Origin: Yinghuangia soli
GTDB taxonomy: Bacteria > Actinomycetota > Actinomycetes > Streptomycetales > Streptomycetaceae
Length of the DNA stretch: 64,000 nucleotides
Direction of reading: 5' to 3'
Assembly (NCBI RefSeq): GCF_021502675.1
Contig: NZ_JAKFHA010000010.1
Span: 124,001-188,000 of the forward strand
In this document: positions 1 through 7,796 of the stretch, one piece after another
Position numbering within the stretch: position 1 is the stretch's first letter
How the letters are laid out: each line of letters opens with the position of its first letter
Position numbers and translations under genes: made by a program
The notes under the pieces: generated by a model
Databases searched by the model: none
What the model saw: only the letters and a program-made list of their open reading frames with translations
Told to the model about the DNA's origin: nothing

Positions 1-286
1 CCCGGAGCCAGGTGGCCTGGGCATCCAAATCGACGTCGATTCCCGGGAGTTCGGAGGCAGGTGCCCAGACGGCGCGGGTCCCGGCCAGGGCGCGCAGGTC
101 GGGCGCGGACGCGTAGTAGTGCCGGGGCGAGACCAGCACGCCCAGGTGCGACAGGGCCTTGTTGAGGGTGACGGCACCGGCCTTGGCGGCGGTGCGCAGG
201 CTCGGCTTCCGGCGGGCGGTGTTGTCGGGCATCGCGGTCCTGTTCTCGGAGGGGTTCGGTCGGGCGGTCGCCTGCGGGTCCGTCAT
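1..286 (-). CDS. Methyltransferase-like protein, N-terminal part (cut by window edge)
   Basis: The gene reads leftward out of the window, so only about 95 N-terminal codons are present, from ATG at 286. After a disordered start the visible part contains SPRHYYASAPDLRAL and SELPGIDVDLDAQ. This resembles the N-terminus of class I SAM-dependent methyltransferases found in actinobacterial glycopolymer clusters, but the SAM-binding motifs lie outside the window, so the assignment rests on this stretch and on context. Its ATG overlaps the TGA of the preceding acyltransferase gene (TGATG), so the two are probably translationally coupled. It could be another sugar-modifying enzyme of the same locus. 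Confidence 0.55.
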   Translation of the reverse strand, partial: MTDPQATARPNPSENRTAMPDNTARRKPSLRTAAKAGAVTLNKALSHLGVLVSPRHYYASAPDLRALAGTRAVWAPASELPGIDVDLDAQATWLR

Positions 287-1383
287 CAGCGGCGCTCCTT
301 CCGGGATTTGGCGGTGCGCAGGATCGCGCCGGCCAGGCGGGCGGACGGTCCGCGGGGGAGCAGCCACTGCTCGTCGAAGCGGTCGTCTGCGCCGAACGAG
401 GCGTACTTGTAGGCCTCGCCGCCGCGCAGGAAGTCGAAGTGCCGGGCGCCTGCCTCGTCGGCGGTCGCCGTGATGGTGCGGTCGAGCAGGACGGTGCCGA
501 GGCTGAGCCGCGCGAAGGCCGGGTCCCAGCCGCCGTTGTAGTAGGCGAACGTGTCGCCCCACAGGAATCCGTACACCGCGCCGACGGGTTCCCCGCCGCG
601 CTCCGCGAGCATGGCGGCCGGGCCCCGCCCGGGGGCCGCGCGGGCCATGAGCCGCACGTGGAAGTCCCGCCGGGACAAATCGAAGCCGCTTGGCGTGCCC
701 AGGTGTTCGCGCCGTACCCGGTGCAGGTGCGCAACCGTGTCGAACACTCCGGCGGTCATGGCCTCCGGAGGGACCCACCGGAAGGTGACGCCGTCGGCCT
801 CGAGCTGCCGGGTCCGGCGGCGCATGAGGCGGCGGAATCCCGCGGAGCCGGCCTGCCGTCCGCCGCCGACCGCGAGGCGCGGACACGTCTCGCGGGCGAG
901 CAGGCGGCACCCGGCAGGCAGCAGCGCGGTGTCGGCCTCGGGGTCGAGCGCGGGCAGCCACAGCGCGGCGTTCCGGGTCCGGGCCCGCAGATGGGCGCGC
1001 ACGGCGTCGCGGCGGTGCGCAGCAGCGAGCAGCACGCCGTGGTCGGCGGCGTCGGCGAGGCCCAGTAGGGTCCAGTGCCGGACCGGGAGCGGGATGCGCG
1101 GGTGCAGCCGGCCGCGGGTGCGGAGCAGGGGGAGGACGGCCTCGACGGTGCCGTCCGGTGCGGTCCACACCGCGGTCTCGGCGTGGCGCGCGGCGGCGGC
1201 GCCCAGGTCCTCCCACGCCGCGAGCACCCAGTCCGGCGTGCCGAAGTACGACGCCCCCGGGGTGGCCGCGGCCAGCTCGCGCCAACCGTCCTCGTACGCG
1301 GCGAGCGCGTCCGGGGCACGGTGGACGGCGAACCCGCTGCGGACCGCGGCCCCGTCGCCGGCCGGTGCGGTAAGCGCGGTCAC
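286..1383 (-). CDS. GNAT / CelD (BcsL)-like acyltransferase
   Basis: The protein is about 365 residues. Its C-terminal half matches the FemAB/CelD-type double-GNAT fold: an arginine-rich helix (RRLMRRRTRQLEADG) followed by EPVGAVYGFLWGDTFAYYNGGWDP, given here in two parts as EPVGAVYGF and AYYNGGWDP, and the closing DFLRGGEAYKYASFGA. Proteins of this group sit in cellulose or exopolysaccharide loci and are thought to acylate sugars or lipid-linked precursors; the substrate here is unknown. I chose GTG at 1383. An in-frame ATG at 1500 has a better ribosome site (GGGGGA) but would add about 39 Arg/Pro-rich residues of no domain character, so the start is uncertain. The gene is coupled to the methyltransferase downstream and divergent from 1622. 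Confidence 0.7.
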   Translation of the reverse strand: MTALTAPAGDGAAVRSGFAVHRAPDALAAYEDGWRELAAATPGASYFGTPDWVLAAWEDLGAAAARHAETAVWTAPDGTVEAVLPLLRTRGRLHPRIPLPVRHWTLLGLADAADHGVLLAAAHRRDAVRAHLRARTRNAALWLPALDPEADTALLPAGCRLLARETCPRLAVGGGRQAGSAGFRRLMRRRTRQLEADGVTFRWVPPEAMTAGVFDTVAHLHRVRREHLGTPSGFDLSRRDFHVRLMARAAPGRGPAAMLAERGGEPVGAVYGFLWGDTFAYYNGGWDPAFARLSLGTVLLDRTITATADEAGARHFDFLRGGEAYKYASFGADDRFDEQWLLPRGPSARLAGAILRTAKSRKERR

Positions 1384-1621
1384 CGGTCCGCCGCAGGGGT
1401 GATTCCGTGCGTGTCGAGGCCGCGGCGCGGGCGGACGCAGGGGGACCCGCGGGAGTCCGCCAGGAACGACACGCCGTATGGCGTACAGGATCGGCGACAT
1501 GCATGTTCCCCCGCATGTCCGGCATATCGATTCGATGGCACAGGGGTAAATTGCCACGAATCCTCCATCCGGGACGGCAGAAGTACCGCGCCGACGGCTC
1601 AGTCACCCACTAGGAGCATTC

Positions 1622-2500
1622 GTGTTGCACAACCGATTGACGCGGCGCATCGCCGCCAGCCCGCTCGCCCCGCTCGCCGTGCTGCCCGGCCGGATCGCCG
1701 CGGTGGCCCGGCACAACGCCCGCACCGCGGCCCGGACGGCGTCGTGGCTGGTGCGCTCACGCGAACACGTGCACTACACGTACGACCTGGAGCGCCTCAA
1801 CCTCGAACACCTCGCCTGGTTCGTCACCACCGTCACCGGCGTCCCCGCCGCGGACGCGCGCAGGTACCTCGCCGAGATCCGCGAGGACGACGACCTGCGC
1901 CGGGTGGTGGGCGACGGCCTGGCCCGCAGTCCGCGGCGCGCCACCACCGACCCGGTCGTCCGCTACGGCCGCCGGATCGGCTGGTACGCCCTGGTCCGCG
2001 CGCTCCGCCCGGAGTTCGTGGTGGAGACCGGCACCAACCGCGGCCTGGGCAGCGCGGTGATCGCCGCCGCCATGCTGCGCAACGGCACCGGCCGGCTGGC
2101 CACCTGCGACTTCGACGACCGCAGCGGCGAGCTGATCCTGCCGCCGTACGACAAGATCGTCGACCACGTGGTCGGGGACTCCCTGGAGTTCCTGGCCGGG
2201 CCGGTGGCCCGGCAGATGCCCGTCGACCTGTTCATCTCCGACACCGCCTTCACCCAGGACCACGAACTCGCGGAACTCACCGCGGCCCGGCCCCTGCTGT
2301 CGCCGCGCGCCGTCGTGGTCGCGACCCGCTGCAACATGTGGTGGACGCTGCCGCGCTGGGCGGACGCCCAGGGCATGCGCTTCCTCTACTTCGACGAGAA
2401 ACCGGCCGACCACTGGTACCCGGGCCTGGGCATCGGCGCGGCCTTCACCTCGCAGGCCGCCGAGGCCGCCCGGCCGACCGCCGCGGCCCGGACCGCGTGA
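1622..2500 (+). CDS. Class I SAM-dependent methyltransferase
   Basis: This 292-residue protein has a glycine-rich SAM loop VVETGTNRGLGSAV near residues 135-148, an acidic strand end TCDFDD, and VDLFISDTAF as the post-II region, in the order of the Rossmann-fold methyltransferase family. The N-terminal 60 residues are Arg/Ala-rich and may be an amphipathic membrane-proximal helix. GTG at 1622 is preceded by AGGAG at good spacing. It overlaps the next gene by GTGA, so it is probably co-translated with the polysaccharide deacetylase. In this locus it most likely methylates a sugar of the glycopolymer, but the acceptor is not predictable. Confidence 0.75.
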   Translation: MLHNRLTRRIAASPLAPLAVLPGRIAAVARHNARTAARTASWLVRSREHVHYTYDLERLNLEHLAWFVTTVTGVPAADARRYLAEIREDDDLRRVVGDGLARSPRRATTDPVVRYGRRIGWYALVRALRPEFVVETGTNRGLGSAVIAAAMLRNGTGRLATCDFDDRSGELILPPYDKIVDHVVGDSLEFLAGPVARQMPVDLFISDTAFTQDHELAELTAARPLLSPRAVVVATRCNMWWTLPRWADAQGMRFLYFDEKPADHWYPGLGIGAAFTSQAAEAARPTAAARTA

Positions 2501-3501
2501 ACCCCGCGGTCCGCGCCCGGCTGGCGTCCTGGTACGCCCGCGCCGATGCCTGGCCGGGAGCGGACGCCGCGCTGCGCCGCTCCCCGCTCCAGGCCTACCT
2601 GCGCCGCCGGTCCGCCGACCGGCTCGCGGTGCTCGGCTACCACGGCATCGACGACGCCGAGGGGTTCGCCGCCCAGATGGACCACCTGCAGGCGCACGCG
2701 TTCCCGGTCTCGCTGCGCCAGGTCGAGGACGCCGTGCACAACGGACGCCGCCTGCCTCCGTACAGCGTCCTGGTGACCTTCGACGACGGCGACGTCAGCG
2801 TGGCCACCGAAGGCCTGCCGCTGCTTGCCGCCCGCGGCATCCCGGCCGTGTGCTTCGTGGTCGCCGGCCTGATCGGCACCGACACGCCGTTCTGGTGGGA
2901 CGAGGCCGAGTACTTGGCCCGGCACGGCGGCCGCAGCCGCCGCCTGCCCGAGGTGGCCCCCGAGATCGTCCCGCATCCGATGAAGCTGCTCACCGAGAAC
3001 GAACGCCGTTCCGTACTGGAGGAGTTGCGGGAGACCGCCACCGCCCAGGCACCGCGCCGCCCGCAGCTCACTCCGGAGCAGCTCGTGCAACTCCGCGACG
3101 GCGGCGTCGAGATCGGCAGCCACACGCTGACCCATCCGTGCCTCGACCGCTGCGACGACCGCCAGGTCGAGGAGGAGATCCTGGGAGCGCACGACCGGCT
3201 CGCCGGACTGCTCGGCAGCGCCCCGACGTCGTTCGCCTACCCCAACGGCAACACCGACGCCCGCGCGCACCGCCTCCTCGACAAGTGCGGCTACCGCACG
3301 GCGTTCCTCTACAACCACAGCCTGGCCCGGCCCGGGTCCTGCTCCCCGCTGGGCATCGACCGCCTGGTGGTCACGCCCGCGGCCGGCCCGGACCGCTTCG
3401 CGACCGTGCTGTCCGGACTGCATCCGGCGGTGTTCCGGGTCGGACGCACGGTCGCTCGATCGGCGGCGCGCGCGGTTCAGCCGTTCGCCAGGAGCTCGTG
3501 A
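2497..3501 (+). CDS. Polysaccharide deacetylase (NodB/CE4 family)
   Basis: This is a 334-residue protein with the CE4 metal-site motifs TFDDG (residues 94-98) and HTLTH (209-213), plus FAYPNG later in the fold. The family removes N-acetyl groups from GlcNAc-type polymers using Asp-His-His-bound zinc. No signal peptide is visible, so it is probably cytoplasmic or acts on lipid-linked precursors at the inner face. GTG at 2497 overlaps the stop of the upstream methyltransferase (GTGA). Its 3-prime end overlaps the convergent phosphatase gene by 25 bp. The residue after the DDG motif is Asp-Val rather than the commoner Tyr/Phe, a small deviation. Confidence 0.85.
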   Translation: MNPAVRARLASWYARADAWPGADAALRRSPLQAYLRRRSADRLAVLGYHGIDDAEGFAAQMDHLQAHAFPVSLRQVEDAVHNGRRLPPYSVLVTFDDGDVSVATEGLPLLAARGIPAVCFVVAGLIGTDTPFWWDEAEYLARHGGRSRRLPEVAPEIVPHPMKLLTENERRSVLEELRETATAQAPRRPQLTPEQLVQLRDGGVEIGSHTLTHPCLDRCDDRQVEEEILGAHDRLAGLLGSAPTSFAYPNGNTDARAHRLLDKCGYRTAFLYNHSLARPGSCSPLGIDRLVVTPAAGPDRFATVLSGLHPAVFRVGRTVARSAARAVQPFARSS

Positions 3502-4115
3502 CGCGGCGCCAGCAGCACCGCGGTCCGCCGCACCGCCCGGTCCACCCGGGCCGCGCAGGCCCGCAGCGCCTCCGGCGGCAGGTCGACCGGGTCCGCGATG
3601 TCGTCGGCGTCCGGGGCCGGCGGCCGGACCCGCCCGCGCAGGGCCGCGGCGCGCGCCACGATCTCACGCGGGTCCGCGGCCGGGTCCGCAGCCGGTTCCG
3701 AGGCCACCGCGGCAAGGCGTACGAACTCCTCGAAGGCGAAGCACCGCCGCAGCACCGACGGGCACAGCCCCACGGCCGCCTCGCGGTGCTCCCGCGCCAT
3801 CCCCAGCACCAGATCGGCCCCCGCGACGTCCCTCTCGGTGAGGCGGCGCGCCGCGAACCCGCTTCCGTCGCCGCCGAATTCGGCCATCACCTGCCGGGTG
3901 TCCGCGCCCAGCACGGCTCCCGGCCGGGCGTGCGTCCCGGCACTGCGCACCACGATGCCCGGCAGCGAATCGGCCGCCGCCTCCGGGCCGCCCGCGCCGA
4001 GCCGCGCCGCGAGCAGCCGCTCCGCGAGCGGCGACCGGTACAGATTGCCGGTGCACACGAACAGGACGGTGAACGCGTCGGACTCCCGCCGCACCGCGGG
4101 CCCGACGCCGATCAC
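3477..4115 (-). CDS. Low-molecular-weight protein-tyrosine phosphatase
   Basis: This 212-residue protein has the signature loop CTGNLYRSP (Cys21, Arg27 = CX5R) and a late general-acid Asp in IADP (Asp175). The family dephosphorylates the tyrosine-rich tail of bacterial tyrosine kinases of the Wzc/CpsD type, resetting polymer export and chain-length control. The GTG start overlaps the stop of the tyrosine kinase gene (GTGA), so kinase and phosphatase are made together. It is longer than the usual ~150 residues because of an Ala/Pro/Asp-rich insertion before the acid loop (residues 136-172). The stop lies inside the convergent deacetylase gene. Confidence 0.9.
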   Translation of the reverse strand: MIGVGPAVRRESDAFTVLFVCTGNLYRSPLAERLLAARLGAGGPEAAADSLPGIVVRSAGTHARPGAVLGADTRQVMAEFGGDGSGFAARRLTERDVAGADLVLGMAREHREAAVGLCPSVLRRCFAFEEFVRLAAVASEPAADPAADPREIVARAAALRGRVRPPAPDADDIADPVDLPPEALRACAARVDRAVRRTAVLLAPRHELLANG

Positions 4116-5560
4116 GCGCCGACCCCCGTGCCCATCGCTCCGGCATCGGCCTCCGACCGCACCGGCCGCGGGCGCGGCGCGGTGGCGTCGGCGGCCCGCT
4201 TCGCCGCGTCCACGTGCTCGAACCCGTACCCGTAGCCGTACGTCCGCTGCTGCTGCGGGTCCGTCATGCTCAGTACGCCGCCCAGGATGTGCGCGCCGAC
4301 GGCACGCAGGCCGTCGGCCGCCGCCCGCACCTGGTCGGCCGGCGTCTTCCCGGCGCGCACCACGAGGATGGCGGCGTCCGTGAGCGGTGCCAGCCCCAGG
4401 GTGTCGGCGACCGGCAGCAGCGGCGCGGTGTCCACGATCACCACGTCGAACGCCGTGGCCACGTCGCGCAGGACCTGGCTCATCCGCTGCGAGGCCAGGA
4501 TCTCCGCCGGGTTGGGCGGGATCGGCCCGGACGTGAGCACCGCCAGTGTGTCGTCGCCCGCCCACTGCAGGACGTCGGAGACCGTGGCGGCACCGATCAG
4601 CACCGACGTCAGACCCGCCGACTGCACGAGCCCGAACGTCTTGGCCACGCACGGGTTGCGCAGGTCCGCGTCGATCAGGCACGTGGTGTGCCCGGCCTGG
4701 GCCAGCGAAAGGGCCAGGTTCGCCGCGGTGTTGGTCTTGCCCTCGCCGGGCAGCGAACTGGTCACGATGATCACGTGCGGCCGGTGGTCGACCTGCGCGA
4801 ACTGCAGGTTGGTGCGCACCAGGCGGAACGCCTCGGCCCGGGCGCTGAGCGCCTGGTCGCCGATCGCGAGCGGTGCGGCCACCGCGGCCTTGTCGAAGGG
4901 CACCGAGCCGAGCACCGCGATGCCGGCGGTCTCGCCGATCTCTTCGCCGGTCCGCAGCGTGGTGTCGAGCGTGTGCCGCAGCAGCGCGAAGGCGATGCCG
5001 GTGAGCAGGCCGCCCAGCAGCCCCGCGCCCGCGTTGAGGAGCGGCTTCGGGGAGACCGGGTCGGTGGCCGGCACCCCGCTCCGGGTGATGCCGATGTGCA
5101 CGGGAGCGGCACCTTGCCCGGGCGGCGTCTCGAGGTCGACGATCAGCAGGCCCGCTTCCGCGGCCACCGCATTGGCGATGAGCGCCGCCCGCTCCGGGTC
5201 GGTGTCGGTCACCGTGATGTCGATGAGCACCGTGTTGAGCCGGGCCGTCGCCTGGACCCGGTCGGCCAGGGCCCGGGCGCTGGTGTCCAGGCCGAGTTGC
5301 TTCACCACCGGGGCGGTGACGCGCGGACTGGCGATGATGTCCGCGTAGGACTGCACGCGGGCCTGCGAGAAGGCGCTGCCCTGGTTCATCTCGGCGACGT
5401 CCGAGGTACCCCGGGTGGCCACGAAGATCTGGCTCACCGACTTGTACTGGGCCGTCGAGCAGGCCGTCAGCGTGAGTCCGGCGGCCAGTCCGCCGAGGGC
5501 GAGGAGGGCCACTGACACCCACCGCCGCGACAGCGCCCTGAGGAATCCGCGCAAGTCCAC
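4112..5560 (-). CDS. Bacterial tyrosine kinase with Wzz-type chain-length domain
   Basis: This is a 482-residue protein. It has an N-terminal Wzz/lipopolysaccharide chain-length domain between two membrane segments (about residues 16-34 and 176-195), then a cytoplasmic P-loop kinase with Walker A PGEGKT (271-276), Walker A-prime CLIDADLRNP (294-303) and Walker B VVIVDTAP (373-380). A short tyrosine cluster (Tyr441, 443, 445) is the likely autophosphorylation site. It is a one-piece Wzc-type protein, as usual in actinobacteria, and should control polymer length and export. GTG at 5560 with GAGG upstream is preferred; the frame stays open to 5638. It is coupled by GTGA to its phosphatase. Confidence 0.9.
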   Translation of the reverse strand: MDLRGFLRALSRRWVSVALLALGGLAAGLTLTACSTAQYKSVSQIFVATRGTSDVAEMNQGSAFSQARVQSYADIIASPRVTAPVVKQLGLDTSARALADRVQATARLNTVLIDITVTDTDPERAALIANAVAAEAGLLIVDLETPPGQGAAPVHIGITRSGVPATDPVSPKPLLNAGAGLLGGLLTGIAFALLRHTLDTTLRTGEEIGETAGIAVLGSVPFDKAAVAAPLAIGDQALSARAEAFRLVRTNLQFAQVDHRPHVIIVTSSLPGEGKTNTAANLALSLAQAGHTTCLIDADLRNPCVAKTFGLVQSAGLTSVLIGAATVSDVLQWAGDDTLAVLTSGPIPPNPAEILASQRMSQVLRDVATAFDVVIVDTAPLLPVADTLGLAPLTDAAILVVRAGKTPADQVRAAADGLRAVGAHILGGVLSMTDPQQQRTYGYGYGFEHVDAAKRAADATAPRPRPVRSEADAGAMGTGVGA

Positions 5561-5796
5561 CGTGCACCTCTTCGGGTAGTTCCCGCCCGACAGCCGAGCC
5601 GTCCGGAATTCGGCCGGGAATATGAGATATCCCTGCACCTGAGCTTAGAGACGCGCCGCGTCATTTCCCGTGAACCGGCCTGGTCCATTCGAGGCGTCCG
5701 GATACGTGTTCGCGCGACCGCCGTCGCCGAGCGTTTTGCAGCGGCCGCATTGCGGGCGGTCGGACCGAGTCAGGCTTTCTTCGCCGTGCTGCCGGG

Positions 5797-6936
5797 TCAG
5801 GGCGCCGGCGGGATCGGCGGCGGCACGAACGAGTCCGGTGCGTACGGGCGGTCCGCGCGCAGTGCGGTGAACAGCGCGCCCGCGGCGGGCTCGGCGAGGA
5901 CGTCGCGGTTCGGGTCGGCCGGGTAGGCCTTGCGCGGCACCGTCACGAACGACACGTTCCCCTCCGGGACCGCGCGCAGGCGCTCGACCAGCCCGTACAG
6001 CTCGTCCAGCGAGTCGAGGCCGGCATCGGCGGTGACCGCGGATGTCGCGGCGTCCAGCACCCGGTACAGCCGGACGGGGTTCAGCAGGACGTCTCCGCCG
6101 CGCACCTTCGCGGCCAGCTTCCGCATGAACTCCTGCTGGCGGGCCATGCGGTTCGTGTCGCTGCCGTCGCCCACATACTGGCGGGCCCGCACGTACGCCA
6201 GGGCGTCCTGGCCGTGCAGGACCGAGCGGCCGGCCGGCAGGTCGAGGCCGACGTTCGGGTCCCGCTCGGCGGCGGGCAGCTCGACCTCGACGCCGCCGAG
6301 TTCGTCCACCAGCCGGGTGAAGCCGTCGAAGCCCAGCACCATGTGGTGGTCGATGCGCACGCCCGTCAGCCGCTCGACGGTGCGGATCGTGCAGGCGGGG
6401 CCGCCGATGTCGAAGCTCCAGTTGAACTGCTCGTAGCGCAGCGCGCCGGGCGCTCTGCCGCCGTCCGGCTCCGGTCCGGCGTCCGCGGCGCTCTTGCCGT
6501 CCCGCGCGCAGTCCGGGATCCACACCATCAGGTCGCGCGGCACGCTGACCACGAGGGCGCGCCGCCCGTCGCCCGACAGGTGCAGGAGCAGGGTGGTGTC
6601 CGAGCGGGCGCTGCCCAGTTCGGGCCGGTAGTCCGAGCCCATGATCAGCAGGTTGCGGGCCGGGCCGGCGGCCTTGGGCCGCTCCTTTTCGACCTGGGCG
6701 AGGGACTTCCGCGTGTCGTCGTCGGTGCGGATGTTGCCGTCCAGCTGCCGGTACAGCCACCAGCCCGTCCCGCCCAGCACCGCGGCCAGCAGCACCGCGG
6801 CGGCCAGCAGCCCGAACAGCACCCTGCGCAGCCGCCCCGCGGGCGGCGGCGGACCCCACTGGCCCTCCGGCGGCGCGTCCTCCGACGGTGTGTCCTCCGG
6901 GCCCGGGAACCACGAGCCGAGTCCCGACCCGCTCAC
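5797..6936 (-). CDS. LytR-CpsA-Psr (LCP) family glycopolymer transferase
   Basis: This 379-residue protein has a cytoplasmic Pro/acid-rich N-terminus, one membrane anchor (about 37-62) and an extracellular LCP domain. Family landmarks are visible: ARSDTTLLLHL, SVPRD, and DALAYVRARQYVGDGSD followed by TNRMARQQEF, which carry the Asp and Arg residues that bind the lipid pyrophosphate. LCP enzymes move an undecaprenyl-linked glycopolymer onto peptidoglycan, so the polymer of this locus is probably wall-attached. It is divergent from the initiating sugar transferase across a 230-bp promoter region and reads in the same direction as the tyrosine kinase. Confidence 0.92.
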   Translation of the reverse strand: MSGSGLGSWFPGPEDTPSEDAPPEGQWGPPPPAGRLRRVLFGLLAAAVLLAAVLGGTGWWLYRQLDGNIRTDDDTRKSLAQVEKERPKAAGPARNLLIMGSDYRPELGSARSDTTLLLHLSGDGRRALVVSVPRDLMVWIPDCARDGKSAADAGPEPDGGRAPGALRYEQFNWSFDIGGPACTIRTVERLTGVRIDHHMVLGFDGFTRLVDELGGVEVELPAAERDPNVGLDLPAGRSVLHGQDALAYVRARQYVGDGSDTNRMARQQEFMRKLAAKVRGGDVLLNPVRLYRVLDAATSAVTADAGLDSLDELYGLVERLRAVPEGNVSFVTVPRKAYPADPNRDVLAEPAAGALFTALRADRPYAPDSFVPPPIPPAP

Positions 6937-7090
6937 CGGCGTGCGTCCGTTCGGGCGCCGGACGCGTCGGCCGATCGGGTGGTCCCGTCATCCGGCAGAT
7001 CCCGCTGTTTCCGGCCCAGGAGCGAGCAACGCATGAATCACACCTATCCGTTCGGAGCAGCGGGCGCGTGGCGGAACCACGACGCCGTTG

Positions 7091-7107
7091 TCACTGTGTG
7101 AGAGTGA
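7091..7107. promoter_or_regulatory. Inverted repeat upstream of the sugar transferase
   Basis: TCACT and AGTGA arms flank a 7-base spacer, 60 bp before the GTG of the initiating transferase and in the space divergent from the LCP gene. It is placed to act as an operator for either gene. No regulator is identified, and a short repeat like this can occur by chance. Confidence 0.3.
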
Positions 7108-7166
7108 TTTCCGGTTGGGGGGATTTTAGGTTTGCCGCACAAGATATCCCTCCGAGGAGTGGGAAC

Positions 7167-7793
7167 GTGGCAATTTATGTGGCACGTCCGCTGGTCGTGC
7201 GACTTTCCCCCAAATGGCTTATCGACATGACCTTGAGCCTGCTTATTCTGGTCATGTTCGCGCCATTCATGGTGGTCATTCTGCTGCTCGTCAAATTCAC
7301 GACACCGGGCCCGGTGCTGCACCGGCAGGTGCGGGCCGGAAGGCACGGCGCGCCCTTCTGCATGTTCAAATTCCGCACGATGCACGTCGGGGCGCACGCC
7401 GCCCGGGCGGCACTCGCGGACCTGAACGAGGCCGACGGGCACCTGTTCAAGCTGCGCGACGACCCCCGGGTCACCCGGGTCGGCCGTACGCTGCGCCGGC
7501 TGTCCCTGGACGAACTCCCGCAGCTGTTCAACGTGCTGCGCGGCGACATGTCCCTCGTCGGGCCGCGCCCGCTGCTCATGGAGGAGTCGGACTACGAAGG
7601 GCCGGCCCGCAAGCGCCTCGACGTCGCGCCCGGCATGACCGGCCTGTGGCAGGTCAGCGGACGCTCCGACCTGCCCTGGGACGAAATGGTGCGACTCGAC
7701 CTGCACTACGTCGCGAACACCTCGGTACGCCTGGACCTGGCCATCCTGGCCCGGACCGTGCCCGCCGTCCTCACCGCCCGCGGAGCGCGCTGA
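7167..7793 (+). CDS. Initiating phosphoglycosyl transferase (bacterial sugar transferase)
   Basis: This 208-residue monotopic enzyme has one N-terminal membrane hairpin (about 18-44). The catalytic domain follows, with FKFRTM (67-72), the block from Asp115-Glu116 through LPQLFNVLRG to SLVGPRP (ending at 135), and GMTGLWQVSGRS. The family transfers a sugar-1-phosphate from a nucleotide sugar to undecaprenyl phosphate, the first step of glycopolymer assembly. It lacks the four extra membrane helices of WbaP-type enzymes and so resembles the short PglC/ExoY form. GTG at 7167 is chosen because GAGGAG lies about 7 bases ahead. The flippase gene begins 3 bp after its stop. Confidence 0.92.
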   Translation: MAIYVARPLVVRLSPKWLIDMTLSLLILVMFAPFMVVILLLVKFTTPGPVLHRQVRAGRHGAPFCMFKFRTMHVGAHAARAALADLNEADGHLFKLRDDPRVTRVGRTLRRLSLDELPQLFNVLRGDMSLVGPRPLLMEESDYEGPARKRLDVAPGMTGLWQVSGRSDLPWDEMVRLDLHYVANTSVRLDLAILARTVPAVLTARGAR

Positions 7794-7796
7794 CCG

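Noticed and set aside
1384-1557. N-terminal extension of the acyltransferase to 1500 or 1557
   Set aside because: The added residues are Arg/Pro/Cys-rich with no domain character, although the ATG at 1500 has a good ribosome site, so the question stays open.
5625-7151. AGATATCCCT shared by the tyrosine-kinase and sugar-transferase upstream regions
   Set aside because: Only 10 bases, at different distances and in opposite orientation to the genes, so chance is likely.
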